DNA of 64,000 nucleotides from JAOPZW01 sp963806015. GTDB taxonomy: Bacteria; Actinomycetota; Thermoleophilia; Solirubrobacterales; Solirubrobacteraceae. This document shows, piece after piece, positions 8,897-17,091 of this stretch (positions are counted from its first letter, which is position 1; every line of letters begins with the position of its first letter). The stretch covers positions 372,001 through 436,000 of the forward strand of contig CAWDWM010000005.1 of the NCBI GenBank assembly GCA_963806015.1, read 5' to 3'. The notes beneath the pieces are model-generated. The model worked only from the letters and a program-made list of their open reading frames with translations, was not told the origin of the DNA and ran no database searches. The position numbers and the translations under genes are program-made.

Positions 8897-9553
8897 CTAG
8901 AGCGGCGCGACCGGCCCGCCGGCCAGCCGGATGAGCGTCACGCCGTCGCGGACGCTGAGCACCACGTTCTCCGTGCGCTCGTCGGCCTGGACGTGGGCGT
9001 TGAAGGCCACCATCCCCCGGTCGCCGTCGCCTTCGGGGTCGACCACCCGGCCGCCGCGAAGCGTGTTGTCGACCACGATGACGCCGCGCGGCGAGAGCTT
9101 GGGCACGACCGCGTCGTAGTAGCCCGGGTAGCCCTCCTTGTCGGCGTCGATGAAGACGAAGTCGAGCGGTCCCTCCAGGGCGGTGACCGTCTCGAGCGCG
9201 GGGCCGACACGCAGGTCGATGCGCTCGGCATAGGGCGAGCGGTCGAACCAGCGCCGGGCGAACTCGGCGCGCTCGGGCGAGAGCTCGCACGTGACGATCC
9301 GGCCCTCGGGCGGCAGGCCTCCGGCCATGGCGAGGGCCGAGTAGCCGCTGAACGTCCCGATCTCCAGGACGAGGCGAGGCGCGACGATCGCCACGAGAAA
9401 GCGCAGCAGCCGCCCCAGGACCGGGCCGGCGATCATCTGCGGCGTCGACTGCGAGGCGAAGGTGGCCTGGTGGAGCTCGTCCATGAACGGCTCGAGCGGC
9501 GTGGCGTGGGCGTCGACGTAGGCGTCGAGCGTCTCCGTGAGCATCGGGGTCAT
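8897..9553 (-). CDS. SAM-dependent O-methyltransferase (CCoAOMT-like)
   Basis: This 218-residue protein belongs to the small O-methyltransferase family typified by caffeoyl-CoA and catechol methyltransferases. The Rossmann glycine motif is VLEIGTFSGYSALAMAG near residue 63, followed by VTCELSPERAEFARRWF and the divalent-metal/SAM motif DFVFIDADKEGYPGYYD. VVDNTLRGGRV then carries a conserved Asp-Asn. Such enzymes methylate small hydroxylated compounds; the substrate cannot be told from sequence. The response regulator lies 12 nt upstream in the same direction. Confidence 0.85.
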   Translation of the reverse strand: MTPMLTETLDAYVDAHATPLEPFMDELHQATFASQSTPQMIAGPVLGRLLRFLVAIVAPRLVLEIGTFSGYSALAMAGGLPPEGRIVTCELSPERAEFARRWFDRSPYAERIDLRVGPALETVTALEGPLDFVFIDADKEGYPGYYDAVVPKLSPRGVIVVDNTLRGGRVVDPEGDGDRGMVAFNAHVQADERTENVVLSVRDGVTLIRLAGGPVAPL

Positions 9554-9565
9554 GCCCCCATGGTC

Positions 9566-10282
9566 TCAGCCGCTGCGACCGGGAACGGCGACGCCCGACT
9601 CGTAGGCCAGCACCACGGCCTGCACGCGGTCGCGCAGGCCGAGCTTCATGAGCACGCGGGCGACGTGCGTCTTGACCGTCGTCTCCGAGACGACGAGCTC
9701 CTCGGCGATCTCGGCGTTGGAGAGCCCGCGGGCCAGGAGCTTGAAAACCTCGAGCTCGCGCGCGGTCAGCTCGTCGAGGCCGCGGGGTGGCTCGGCCGGC
9801 GTCGGCGCGGCGCTTGCGAACTCCTGGATCAGGCGCCTGGTGATCGACGGCGCGAGCAGCGCCTCGCCCTCGGCCACCACGCGGATGCCCGCCACGAGCT
9901 GCTCCGGCGGGACGTCCTTGAGCAGGAAGCCGCTGGCGCCGGCGCGCAGCGCCTCGTAGACGTACTCGTTGAGGTCGAAGGTGGTCAGCATGAGGACGCG
10001 GACCGGGCGCTCGCCGGCGGCGGCGATGATGCGGCGCGTCGCCTCGATGCCGTCGAGCTCGGGCATGCGGATGTCCATGAGCACGACCTGGGGCTCCAGC
10101 GCGTTGGCCATCGCCACCGCCTCCGCCCCGTCGGACGCCTCGCCGACGACGTCGAGATCGTCCTCGGCGTCGAGGATCATCTTGAACCCGGCGCGCACGA
10201 GCGCCTGGTCGTCGGCGATCAGGATGCGCACGCTCGTATGGGGGTTCTCCTGGGCCACGGGCGAGAGCGTAACCGCGCTCAC
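9566..10282 (-). CDS. NarL/FixJ-family response regulator (orphan)
   Basis: The 238-residue protein has a receiver domain (about 18-135) beginning VRILIADDQALVRAG, with the phospho-acceptor Asp in VVLMDIRMPELDG, the Thr of MLTTFD and the Lys of FLLKDVPP. A LuxR-type helix-turn-helix (about 165-230) follows: LTARELEVFKLLARGLSNAEI then VSETTVKTHVARVLMKLGL. No sensor kinase gene is adjacent, so its partner is elsewhere. It starts with GTG 10282, overlapping the stop of the upstream small frame by 3 nt (GTGA). Confidence 0.92.
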   Translation of the reverse strand: MSAVTLSPVAQENPHTSVRILIADDQALVRAGFKMILDAEDDLDVVGEASDGAEAVAMANALEPQVVLMDIRMPELDGIEATRRIIAAAGERPVRVLMLTTFDLNEYVYEALRAGASGFLLKDVPPEQLVAGIRVVAEGEALLAPSITRRLIQEFASAAPTPAEPPRGLDELTARELEVFKLLARGLSNAEIAEELVVSETTVKTHVARVLMKLGLRDRVQAVVLAYESGVAVPGRSG

Positions 10283-10596
10283 CCGCGCCTCGCCCTACCA
10301 ACGGCCAGCGTGGTATTCGCCGGGCGCCCGAGCGGCTCCATGACCGTGAACGTCGCGAGCACGAAGCGACGGCCACGAGCGGCGCGCACACACGCGCCGG
10401 GAAAGGACTGCTCGACTTGCGTCTCCAGCACCACGACACCCGCGCGCACAGCCAGATCGTCCGCTCGGGCGATCGCAGCCTCATCCTGCAGGACGACTGC
10501 GGCTCGTCCCGCGGGGACAGCGAAATCGCCCACGCGGGCGACGACGCGGACCTGCCGTCCTGGGAGCGTGAGCAGCCATGAGGGAATGGACGGCAA
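10279..10596 (-). CDS. Possible small hypothetical protein
   Basis: I do not recognise this 105-residue frame. In favour: its TGA overlaps the GTG of the response regulator as GTGA, which is typical of coupled genes here. The product also reads like a compact beta-rich protein (RVVARVGDFAVPAGRAAVV, then ATFTVMEPLG). Against: it needs a TTG start at 10596 that overlaps the opposite-strand SRPBCC gene by 19 nt. A shorter form starting at an internal GTG is possible. It may be a real gene or a lucky open frame. Confidence 0.35.
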   Translation of the reverse strand: MPSIPSWLLTLPGRQVRVVARVGDFAVPAGRAAVVLQDEAAIARADDLAVRAGVVVLETQVEQSFPGACVRAARGRRFVLATFTVMEPLGRPANTTLAVGRARRG

Positions 10597-11015
10597 CGGG
10601 CATGATCGACGCGCGGCCCGAGGCCGTGCTCGACGTCCTCACCGACCCGGAGGCGTGCGCGCGGTGGGCGCCGATCCCCTTCGACGTGGAGGACCTGCGC
10701 GGGCCGCGCCTGCGGTGCGGCAGCCGGGCCCGCGTGAGCGGCAGGCTGGCCGGAAAGCGCGTCGGCTTCGACGTGGAGGTCCACGAGGCGATCGACGGCC
10801 GCCTGCGCCTGAGCGCGGACGGCCCGGTCGGCTTCGACGTGCGCTACGACCTGGCGCCCGCCCCGCGCGGGAGCGAGGTGCACGCATCGGTCTGCGTGCG
10901 CCCCGCCGGCGGACTGACCGGGCGCCTGCTGGCTGAGGCCACCAACGCCCTGCTGGCCGCCGGCGCTCTTCAGGCGGCGATCTCGCGGCTCGCCCGCGAG
11001 GCCACCGCCTGCTGA
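10578..11015 (+). CDS. SRPBCC (START-like) family protein
   Basis: The 145-residue product resembles the SRPBCC/polyketide-cyclase group. It begins with a strand and helix (TGMIDARPEAVLDVLTDPEA) followed by CARWAPIPF, alternating strands that would form the helix-grip barrel, and a long C-terminal helix (LLAEATNALLAAGALQAAISRLAREA). Such proteins bind lipophilic ligands in a central cavity; the ligand is unknown. The start ATG 10578 has a GGGAG site upstream. It lies 30 nt before the ABC exporter genes and probably shares their transcript, which hints at a membrane- or lipid-linked role. Confidence 0.75.
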   Translation: MREWTATGMIDARPEAVLDVLTDPEACARWAPIPFDVEDLRGPRLRCGSRARVSGRLAGKRVGFDVEVHEAIDGRLRLSADGPVGFDVRYDLAPAPRGSEVHASVCVRPAGGLTGRLLAEATNALLAAGALQAAISRLAREATAC

Positions 11016-11045
11016 CGACAACCAAAGCAAGAGGGAGAGAGCTAC

Positions 11046-11810
11046 ATGCTCAATGAGAGCGTCGCCACCGCGCCCGCGGTCGCCATCACCGCCGCTGTGT
11101 CGGCCCAGTCCGTGACACGCCGCTACGGCGAAGGGGAGGCAGCCGTCGACGCGCTGCGCGGCGTCTCGCTTGACGTGCCCGCCGGTCAGTTCACGGCCAT
11201 CATGGGCCCCTCGGGCTCGGGCAAGTCGACGCTCATGCACCTGCTCGCCGGGCTCGATCGCCCGACCGCGGGCAGCGTCCATGTCGGGGCGCACGACATC
11301 ACGACGATGAGCGACAAAGCGCTGACCAAGCTGCGCCGCCGGCACATCGGCTTCGTCTTTCAGACCTTCAACCTGCTGCCGACGCTCAACGCCGAGGAGA
11401 ACGTCCTGCTGCCGCTGACCATCGCGGGACGCAAGGTGCCGCGCGCGACGCTCGACGCGCTGCTCGAGCGCGTCGGCCTCTCCGATCGCCGTCGCCACCG
11501 CCCGTCGGAGCTGTCCGGTGGCCAGCAGCAGCGCGTGGCCATCGCCCGGGCGCTCATCTCCGAGCCCACCGTGCTGTTCGCCGACGAGCCGACGGGCAAC
11601 CTCGACTCCAACGCGGGCGCGCTGGTCCTCGACCTGCTGCGCGACGCCGTCGACCTCGACGGCCAGACCACGGTCATGGTCACCCACGACCCCCGCGCCG
11701 CCGCGCGCGCCGACCGCGTCCTCTTCCTGGTCGACGGGCGGATCGTGTCCGACGTCGTCGCGCCGACGGAGGCCGACGTCCTGGCGCAGATGAAGGCCGT
11801 GAGCGCCTGA
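11046..11810 (+). CDS. MacB/LolD-type ABC transporter ATP-binding protein
   Basis: This is a 254-residue ATPase of the MacB/LolD/FtsE class. Walker A is GPSGSGKSTLMHLLAG near residue 58, the Q-loop is FVFQTFNLLPTLNAEENVLL, the signature is ELSGGQQQRVAIARALI, Walker B is VLFADEPTGNLDS and the switch His is in VMVTHDPRAA. About 18 residues precede the domain. A GGGAG site lies close to ATG 11046. The stop codon overlaps the start of the permease gene by 1 nt, so the two form one transporter, likely mechanotransmission-type rather than a classic substrate channel. Confidence 0.93.
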   Translation: MLNESVATAPAVAITAAVSAQSVTRRYGEGEAAVDALRGVSLDVPAGQFTAIMGPSGSGKSTLMHLLAGLDRPTAGSVHVGAHDITTMSDKALTKLRRRHIGFVFQTFNLLPTLNAEENVLLPLTIAGRKVPRATLDALLERVGLSDRRRHRPSELSGGQQQRVAIARALISEPTVLFADEPTGNLDSNAGALVLDLLRDAVDLDGQTTVMVTHDPRAAARADRVLFLVDGRIVSDVVAPTEADVLAQMKAVSA

Positions 11811-14224
11811 TGCTGCGGATCGCGCTCAACGGGCTGCTGGCCCGTCCCATCCGCACCGCGATGACCGCGATGGCCATCGTGCTGGGCGTGGCGACCATCG
11901 CCGCCGCCTTCACGCTGACCGACACCATGGGCCGCGCCGCCGACGACCTCTCCTCATCGGCCTACGACGGCACCGCCGCGGTGGTCACCGCGCCCAGCCC
12001 CTTCACCTCGGCCAACGACAACGAGAACCTCACGCAGCCGACGATCGACGCCCGGACGATCGACCGGGCGCGCGCGGTGCCCGGCGTCGCGAAGGCGGCC
12101 GGCGACATCACCGACCTCGAGACCAAGATCCTCGGCAAGGACGACAAGGTCGTCGGCGATACGTGGTTCGGCATCGGCCTGGACCCGGTGGCGGCCGGCG
12201 ACGCGAAGCTCTCGCCCTTCCGCCTGAAGCAGGGCGCGTGGGCCAAGGGCCCCGGCGAGGTCGTCATCGACGCCGGCACCGCCGACAAGCAGCACCTGCA
12301 CGTCGGCGACAGCGCGCGCATCGCGACGGCCGGCCCGGCGCGGAGCTTCCGCGTCACCGGCATCACCACCTTCGGCTCGGTCGACTCGTTGGGCACCGCC
12401 ACCATCGCGGTCTTCGACCTGCACGCCGCGCAGGGCCTGTTCGACAAGGCCGGGCGCGTGGACTCGATCCTCGTCGAGGCGCGCGGCGGCGTGCCCGCGG
12501 CGCAGGTCCGTCGCAACCTGGCCGCGGCGCTGCCGCAGGCCAAGGTCCAGACGGCCGCCGAGCAGGACCGCTACACCCTCGACGGCCTGAAGGGGTTCAT
12601 CTCGATCATCAAGGGCGTGCTGCTGGGCTTCGGCGGCGTCGCGCTGCTCGTCGGGGCGTTCACGATCTTCAACTCGCTGTCGATCATCGTCGCCCAGCGC
12701 TCGCGCGAGTTCGGGCTGCTGCGCCTGGCCGGGGCCTCGCGGCGCCAGGTGCTGCGCACGGTCGTGGCGGAGGCGCTGGCGATGGGCGCGGCCGCCAGCG
12801 CGGTCGGGGTCGCGGCCGGCTTCGGGCTGGCCAAGGGCCTCAACGCGCTGTTCAAGGCGCTCGGGCTCGACCTCCCGCAGACCGGCACGGTCTTCGCCAC
12901 GCGCACGATCGTCGTGTCGCTGTTGGTCGGCATGCTCGTGACGCTGGTCGCCGGCCTCGTGCCGGCATGGCGCGCGACGCGCGTGGCGCCGGTCGAGGCG
13001 CTGCGCGACGCCGCCGGGACCTCGCGCCGGCTGCGGCTGCCGGCGCGCATCGTCCGGGCGGTCGTCGGCGCCCTCGGGCGTCCGGTGCAGGCCACGGGGG
13101 GCCCTGCGGCCATGCTGGCCCGGCGCAACGCCATGCGCGCGCCGGGCCGCACGGCCATCACCGCCTCGGCGCTGACCATCGGCGTGGCGCTCGTCGCCGC
13201 GGTGACGATCATCGCCGCCGGCCTGAAGGACTCGACCACGGGCTCGCTGGAGAAGCGCGTCTCCGCCACGCACATCCTCAGCGGCGAGGACGGCTGGTCG
13301 CCCGTCGACCGCGACGCCGCGCGCAAGGCCGCGGCGGTGCCCGGCGTGCGCATCGCGTCGACGATCCGCCAGGACGCCGTGCGCGCCTACGGGCAGACCG
13401 AGGGGGTCAACGCCGTCGATCCGTCCACCATCGGCAAGGTCCTCGACTTCAAGTGGAAGGACGGCTCGCGGGCCACGCTCGCGGGGCTGGGCGCCGACGG
13501 CGCGATCGTCGACGACGGGTGGGCCAAGGAGCATCACCTGGCCGTGGGCGGGCGCTTCACGGTCACCACACCCGCCGACAGGCAGCTGACCCTGACCGTC
13601 CGCGGCATCGAGGACTCGCCGGTCATCGACGCGCTGGGCATGGGGCCGATCACCATCGGCAGCCAGGCCTACGCGGCGGGCGGGTTCAGCGGGCGCCAGG
13701 ACCACCTGACGCTGCTGGACGCGCCGACCGCCGACGCGGCGGCGCTGCGGCGGGCGGTCGACCCGTTCCCCGGCGCCAAGGTGTTCAGCAAGCACGCCTA
13801 CATCGAGGAACAGACGAGCGGCATCAACCAGCTGCTGGCCATCTTCGACGTCCTGCTGGCGCTGGCCGTGATCGTCAGCCTCTTCGGGCTCGCCAACACG
13901 CTCGTGCTGGCCACCTTCGAGCGCACCCGTGAGATCGGGATGCTGCGGGCGGTGGGCATGACGCGCCGCCAGGTGCGGCGCATGGTGCGCCGCGAGAGCA
14001 TCATCACCGCGCTGCTGGGGTCCGCGATGGGGATCGCGGTCGGCATCGGGCTGGCAGCCATCGTGGTGGCGGTCTTCGGCCACCTCGGCTTCACGTTCGC
14101 CCTGCCGATCGGCGGCCTCGCGGTACTCATCGTCGTCGGCATCGCGGCCGGCACGCTGGCGGCGATGCTGCCCGCGCGGCGCGCGGCGCGGATGGACGTC
14201 CTGGGGGCCCTTGCCTACGAGTGA
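11810..14224 (+). CDS. FtsX/MacB-type ABC transporter permease (two FtsX domains)
   Basis: The 804-residue membrane protein has an N-terminal helix (about 15-38), a large extracytoplasmic segment, then a first FtsX domain (about 258-400; LLVGAFTIFNSLSIIVAQRS, REFGLLRLAGASRRQVLR). A second membrane helix sits near 440-465, followed by another outside segment and a second FtsX domain (about 670-804; VIVSLFGLANTLVLATFERT, REIGMLRAVGMTRRQVRR). Both domains carry the conserved cytoplasmic REIGLLRAxG coupling helix. This is the duplicated layout of actinobacterial exporters that act with a separate ATPase. Its last 10 bases overlap the convergent QmcA-like gene. Confidence 0.92.
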   Translation: MLRIALNGLLARPIRTAMTAMAIVLGVATIAAAFTLTDTMGRAADDLSSSAYDGTAAVVTAPSPFTSANDNENLTQPTIDARTIDRARAVPGVAKAAGDITDLETKILGKDDKVVGDTWFGIGLDPVAAGDAKLSPFRLKQGAWAKGPGEVVIDAGTADKQHLHVGDSARIATAGPARSFRVTGITTFGSVDSLGTATIAVFDLHAAQGLFDKAGRVDSILVEARGGVPAAQVRRNLAAALPQAKVQTAAEQDRYTLDGLKGFISIIKGVLLGFGGVALLVGAFTIFNSLSIIVAQRSREFGLLRLAGASRRQVLRTVVAEALAMGAAASAVGVAAGFGLAKGLNALFKALGLDLPQTGTVFATRTIVVSLLVGMLVTLVAGLVPAWRATRVAPVEALRDAAGTSRRLRLPARIVRAVVGALGRPVQATGGPAAMLARRNAMRAPGRTAITASALTIGVALVAAVTIIAAGLKDSTTGSLEKRVSATHILSGEDGWSPVDRDAARKAAAVPGVRIASTIRQDAVRAYGQTEGVNAVDPSTIGKVLDFKWKDGSRATLAGLGADGAIVDDGWAKEHHLAVGGRFTVTTPADRQLTLTVRGIEDSPVIDALGMGPITIGSQAYAAGGFSGRQDHLTLLDAPTADAAALRRAVDPFPGAKVFSKHAYIEEQTSGINQLLAIFDVLLALAVIVSLFGLANTLVLATFERTREIGMLRAVGMTRRQVRRMVRRESIITALLGSAMGIAVGIGLAAIVVAVFGHLGFTFALPIGGLAVLIVVGIAAGTLAAMLPARRAARMDVLGALAYE

Positions 14225-15147
14225 GTGGGGTGGCCCGGCGTGATCGGGGGCGGCGGCGGCTCAGGCTTTCGCTGCCGCTCCGTCACGTCGGCGGCGAACC
14301 CGCTGAGGTTCGACAGCGCCTGGGTGAACTCGCTGGGGATGACCCAGATCTTGTTCGCGTCGCCGCGCGCGAGCTGGGGCAGCATCTGCAGGTACTGGTA
14401 GCTGAGCAGCTTGGGGTCGGGGTCGCCCGCATGGATGGCCTTGAACACGGTGTCGATCGCCTTGGCCTCGCCCTCGGCGCGCAGGATCGCCGCCTGCTTG
14501 CCGCCCTCGGCTTTCAGCACGGCCGACTGCTTCTCGCCCTCGGCGGTCAGGATGGCCGACTGCTTGACGCCCTCGGCGGTGAGGATCGCAGCGCGGCGGT
14601 CACGCTCGGCGCGCATCTGCTTCTCCATCGCCTCCTGGATGCCGCCCGGCGGGTCAATCGACTTGAGCTCGACGCCGTTGATGCGGATGCCCCACTTGCC
14701 CGTGCGCTCGTCGAGCACCACGCGCAGGCGGTCGTTGACCTCGTCGCGACTGGTCAGGGCCTGCTCGAGGGTGAGCGAGCCCACGATGTTGCGCAGCGTG
14801 GTCACCGTGAGCTGCTCGATCGCCTGCAGCGGATTGGCGATCTCGTAGGTGGCCGACTTGGGCTCGGTGATGGTGAAGTACAGGACGGTGTCGATCCCCA
14901 CCGAGACGTTGTCGGCGGTGATCACCGGCTGCGGCGGGAAGGAGACGACCTGCTCGCGCAGGTCCAGCAAGGGACGCACGCGATCGATGAAGGGCACGAC
15001 GATCGTCATCCCCGGCGTCAGCGTGCGGCTGTAGCGCCCGAGGCGCTCCACGACGCCGGCCCGGGCCTGCGGGATGATCCGCACGGTCTTTGCGGCGATG
15101 AACAGTGCGAACAGGATCAGCACTGCCGCCACGATCAAACCGACCAT
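14215..15147 (-). CDS. SPFH/band-7 membrane protein (QmcA/stomatin-like)
   Basis: The 310-residue protein has one N-terminal membrane segment (about 2-19), the SPFH domain (about 20-190; VRIIPQARAGVVERLGRYSR, TLTPGMTIVVPFIDRV) and a long helix. The helix holds four near-identical 11-residue repeats of the type ILTAEGxKQSA (about 195-240). The tail is Pro-rich (PEPPPPPITPGH). Such proteins form oligomeric scaffolds in lipid microdomains. NfeD lies directly upstream in the same direction; the SPFH-NfeD pair is a known functional unit. A strong site GAGGAGG precedes ATG 15147. Confidence 0.92.
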   Translation of the reverse strand: MVGLIVAAVLILFALFIAAKTVRIIPQARAGVVERLGRYSRTLTPGMTIVVPFIDRVRPLLDLREQVVSFPPQPVITADNVSVGIDTVLYFTITEPKSATYEIANPLQAIEQLTVTTLRNIVGSLTLEQALTSRDEVNDRLRVVLDERTGKWGIRINGVELKSIDPPGGIQEAMEKQMRAERDRRAAILTAEGVKQSAILTAEGEKQSAVLKAEGGKQAAILRAEGEAKAIDTVFKAIHAGDPDPKLLSYQYLQMLPQLARGDANKIWVIPSEFTQALSNLSGFAADVTERQRKPEPPPPPITPGHPTHS

Positions 15148-15157
15148 CCCTGCCTCC

Positions 15158-15589
15158 TCAGTCGTCGACGAGCGCGGTGGCGCCCCGGATCTCCATCACG
15201 TGCACGCGCGTCCCCGGCTCGAGCACCTTGTCCTCATCGTAGGCCCGCGCGCTCCACACCTCGCCGTCGATGCGCACCTGCCCGACGGCGTCGTCGTTGA
15301 CGATCCGCTCGGTGACGATCGCCGTGCGGCCGATGAGCGCGGCCGTGCCGGTCCGCAACTGCGGGGGCATGTTGATGTGGCGCCGCGCGATCGGGCGCAC
15401 GACGGTGAAGCTCACGCCCGTGAACACCGCGAAGGTGATGAGCTCGATCGCCAGCCCCCCGCCGGCCAGTCCCACCACGGCCGCTGCCGCCGCCCCGATG
15501 GCGAACGGGAACAGGTAGAAGCTGAGGTTGACGATCTCGGCGACGGCGAAGACCACCGCGACGATCAACCAGATGACCCACGCGTCCAT
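15158..15589 (-). CDS. nfeD: NfeD family membrane protein
   Basis: This short NfeD (143 residues) has three or four hydrophobic segments in the first 75 residues (WVIWLIVAVVFAVAEIVNLS, LAIELITFAVFTGVSFTVV). A C-terminal OB-fold domain follows (LIGRTAIVTERIVNDDAVGQ, VRIDGEVWSARA, GTRVHVMEIRGATALV). It lacks the serine-protease domain found in long NfeD. It partners the SPFH protein 10 nt downstream and is thought to stabilise its assemblies. A -10 TAACAT box lies 11 nt ahead of the start, within a tandem octamer repeat GTTAGTCA (15603-15618) that also contains the ftsY stop. Confidence 0.9.
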   Translation of the reverse strand: MDAWVIWLIVAVVFAVAEIVNLSFYLFPFAIGAAAAAVVGLAGGGLAIELITFAVFTGVSFTVVRPIARRHINMPPQLRTGTAALIGRTAIVTERIVNDDAVGQVRIDGEVWSARAYDEDKVLEPGTRVHVMEIRGATALVDD

Positions 15590-15611
15590 TCGTGGCTTCG
15601 ATGTTAGTCAG

Positions 15612-16610
15612 TTAGTCAGAGGGGGCGACCAGCGCACGGGCGAAGTCGTCGGCGTCGAACGGGCGCAGGTCCTCGAGCGCCTCGCCGATACCGATCAGCT
15701 TGACCGGGATCCCGAGCTCGGACGCGATGGCCAGCGCGATCCCGCCCTTGGCCGTGCCGTCGAGCTTGGTCAGGACGATCCCGTCGATCGGCACGGCCTC
15801 GGAGAACAGCTGAGCCTGGCGCACGCCGTTCTGCCCGGTGGTGGCGTCGATGGTCAGCAGCGTCTCGTGGGGCGCGCCCTCCAGCTGCTTGTCGATGACG
15901 CGACGGACCTTCGTCAGCTCGGCCATCAGGTGGTCCTGCGTGTGCAGGCGCCCGGCGGTGTCGACGATGACGACGTCGGCGCCACGCTCGCGGCCCTGCT
16001 TGACCGCCTCGAAGGCGACCGACCCCGGGTCCGAGCCCTCGGGGCCGGTCACGATCTCGCAGCCCGCGCGCTGCGCCCACTGGGTGAGCTGCTCGACCGC
16101 CGCGGCGCGGAAGGTGTCCGCGGCGCCGAGGACGACGGTCTTGCCCAGCTCGCGCTGCAGGTGCCAGGCGAGCTTGCCGATCGTCGTCGTCTTGCCGGTC
16201 CCGTTGACCCCCGCGACCATGATCACCGTCGGCTCGTGCGTGAGGTCGATGCGGCCTTCGCCGAGGCGGGCGATGTCGGCCAGCAGCTCGATCAGGCGCT
16301 CCGACAGGGCCTCGCCCCCCACCAGCCCGCCAGCCTCGGCCTCCATCTCGAGCTTGGCGACGACCTCGGCCGTGGTCCGCGCACCGACGTCGGCCATGAT
16401 CAGCGCCTCCTCCAGGCGCTCCCAGGTGGCGCTGTCGAGGTCGCCCTCGAAGAGCGTGGCCTGGATCTCGGCGCCCAGCGCCTGGCGCGTCTTGCTCAGG
16501 TTCTCGCGCAGCCGCCGGAAGAACCCGCGGCGCTGCTCGGGCTCCTCGGCCGCCGCCACGACGGTGGCGCCGTCGCCGGTGATGAAGACGTCGGTCCAGT
16601 CGCGGGCCAT
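15612..16610 (-). CDS. ftsY: Signal recognition particle receptor FtsY
   Basis: FtsY docks the SRP-ribosome complex at the membrane. The 332-residue protein has a short acidic/basic leader (EEPEQRRGFFRRLRENLSKT), then the N domain. The G domain follows with MVAGVNGTGKTTTIGKLAW, GAADTFRAAAVEQL, VIVDTAGRLHTQ, TKLDGTAKGGIAL and LIGIGEALEDLRPFDADDF. The long acidic A domain of enterobacteria is missing, as usual in actinobacteria. ATG 16610 is chosen. A -10 box TATCGT (16622-16627) lies 11 nt upstream, so the frame's earlier ATG at 16655 would be outside the transcript. Confidence 0.94.
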   Translation of the reverse strand: MARDWTDVFITGDGATVVAAAEEPEQRRGFFRRLRENLSKTRQALGAEIQATLFEGDLDSATWERLEEALIMADVGARTTAEVVAKLEMEAEAGGLVGGEALSERLIELLADIARLGEGRIDLTHEPTVIMVAGVNGTGKTTTIGKLAWHLQRELGKTVVLGAADTFRAAAVEQLTQWAQRAGCEIVTGPEGSDPGSVAFEAVKQGRERGADVVIVDTAGRLHTQDHLMAELTKVRRVIDKQLEGAPHETLLTIDATTGQNGVRQAQLFSEAVPIDGIVLTKLDGTAKGGIALAIASELGIPVKLIGIGEALEDLRPFDADDFARALVAPSD

Positions 16611-16632
16611 GGCGGTGCGCGACGATAGCGGA

Positions 16633-17091
16633 GTGCAGATCGACTTCCAGACCATGGACCCGGCGCTCCCGCCGGCCAGCGAGCTCCTGGCGGCGATGGT
16701 GTCCGAGATGAGCGAGCTCTACGGCGACATCGAGGGCGACCACATGCCCAGCGCGAAGCCGGCGGACTTCGCGCCGCCCGCCGGGACCTTCCTCGTCGGC
16801 GTCCACGACGGCGAGCCGGTGTGTGCGGGCGGCATCAAGCGCATCGCTCCCGACGCCGCGGAGATCAAGCGGATGTACGTCGTGCCCGGTGCCCGCCGCC
16901 GCGGCGTGGCGCGCGCGCTGCTGCGCGCGCTGGAGGACGCCGCCCGCGAGCGCGGCTACGCCTTCGTGCGCCTCGACACCGGGCCGCTGCAGCGCGGCGC
17001 CATGGCGCTCTACGCGTCGGAGGGCTACACGGAGATCGGCAACTTCAACGCCAACCCGATCGCCACCTACTGGGGCGAGAAGGCCATCTAG
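16633..17091 (+). CDS. GNAT family N-acetyltransferase
   Basis: This compact GNAT acetyltransferase has 152 residues. The acetyl-CoA loop is in MYVVPGARRRGVARALLRAL (R-x-x-G-x-A), preceded by VGVHDGEPVCAGGIKRI and followed by FVRLDTGPLQRGAMALYASE and GYTEIGNFNANPIATYWGEK. The N-terminal strand VQIDFQ supports GTG 16633; ATG 16654 is an alternative. The acceptor is unknown. It is divergent from ftsY, and its stop codon shares bases with the convergent reductase gene. Confidence 0.88.
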   Translation: MQIDFQTMDPALPPASELLAAMVSEMSELYGDIEGDHMPSAKPADFAPPAGTFLVGVHDGEPVCAGGIKRIAPDAAEIKRMYVVPGARRRGVARALLRALEDAARERGYAFVRLDTGPLQRGAMALYASEGYTEIGNFNANPIATYWGEKAI

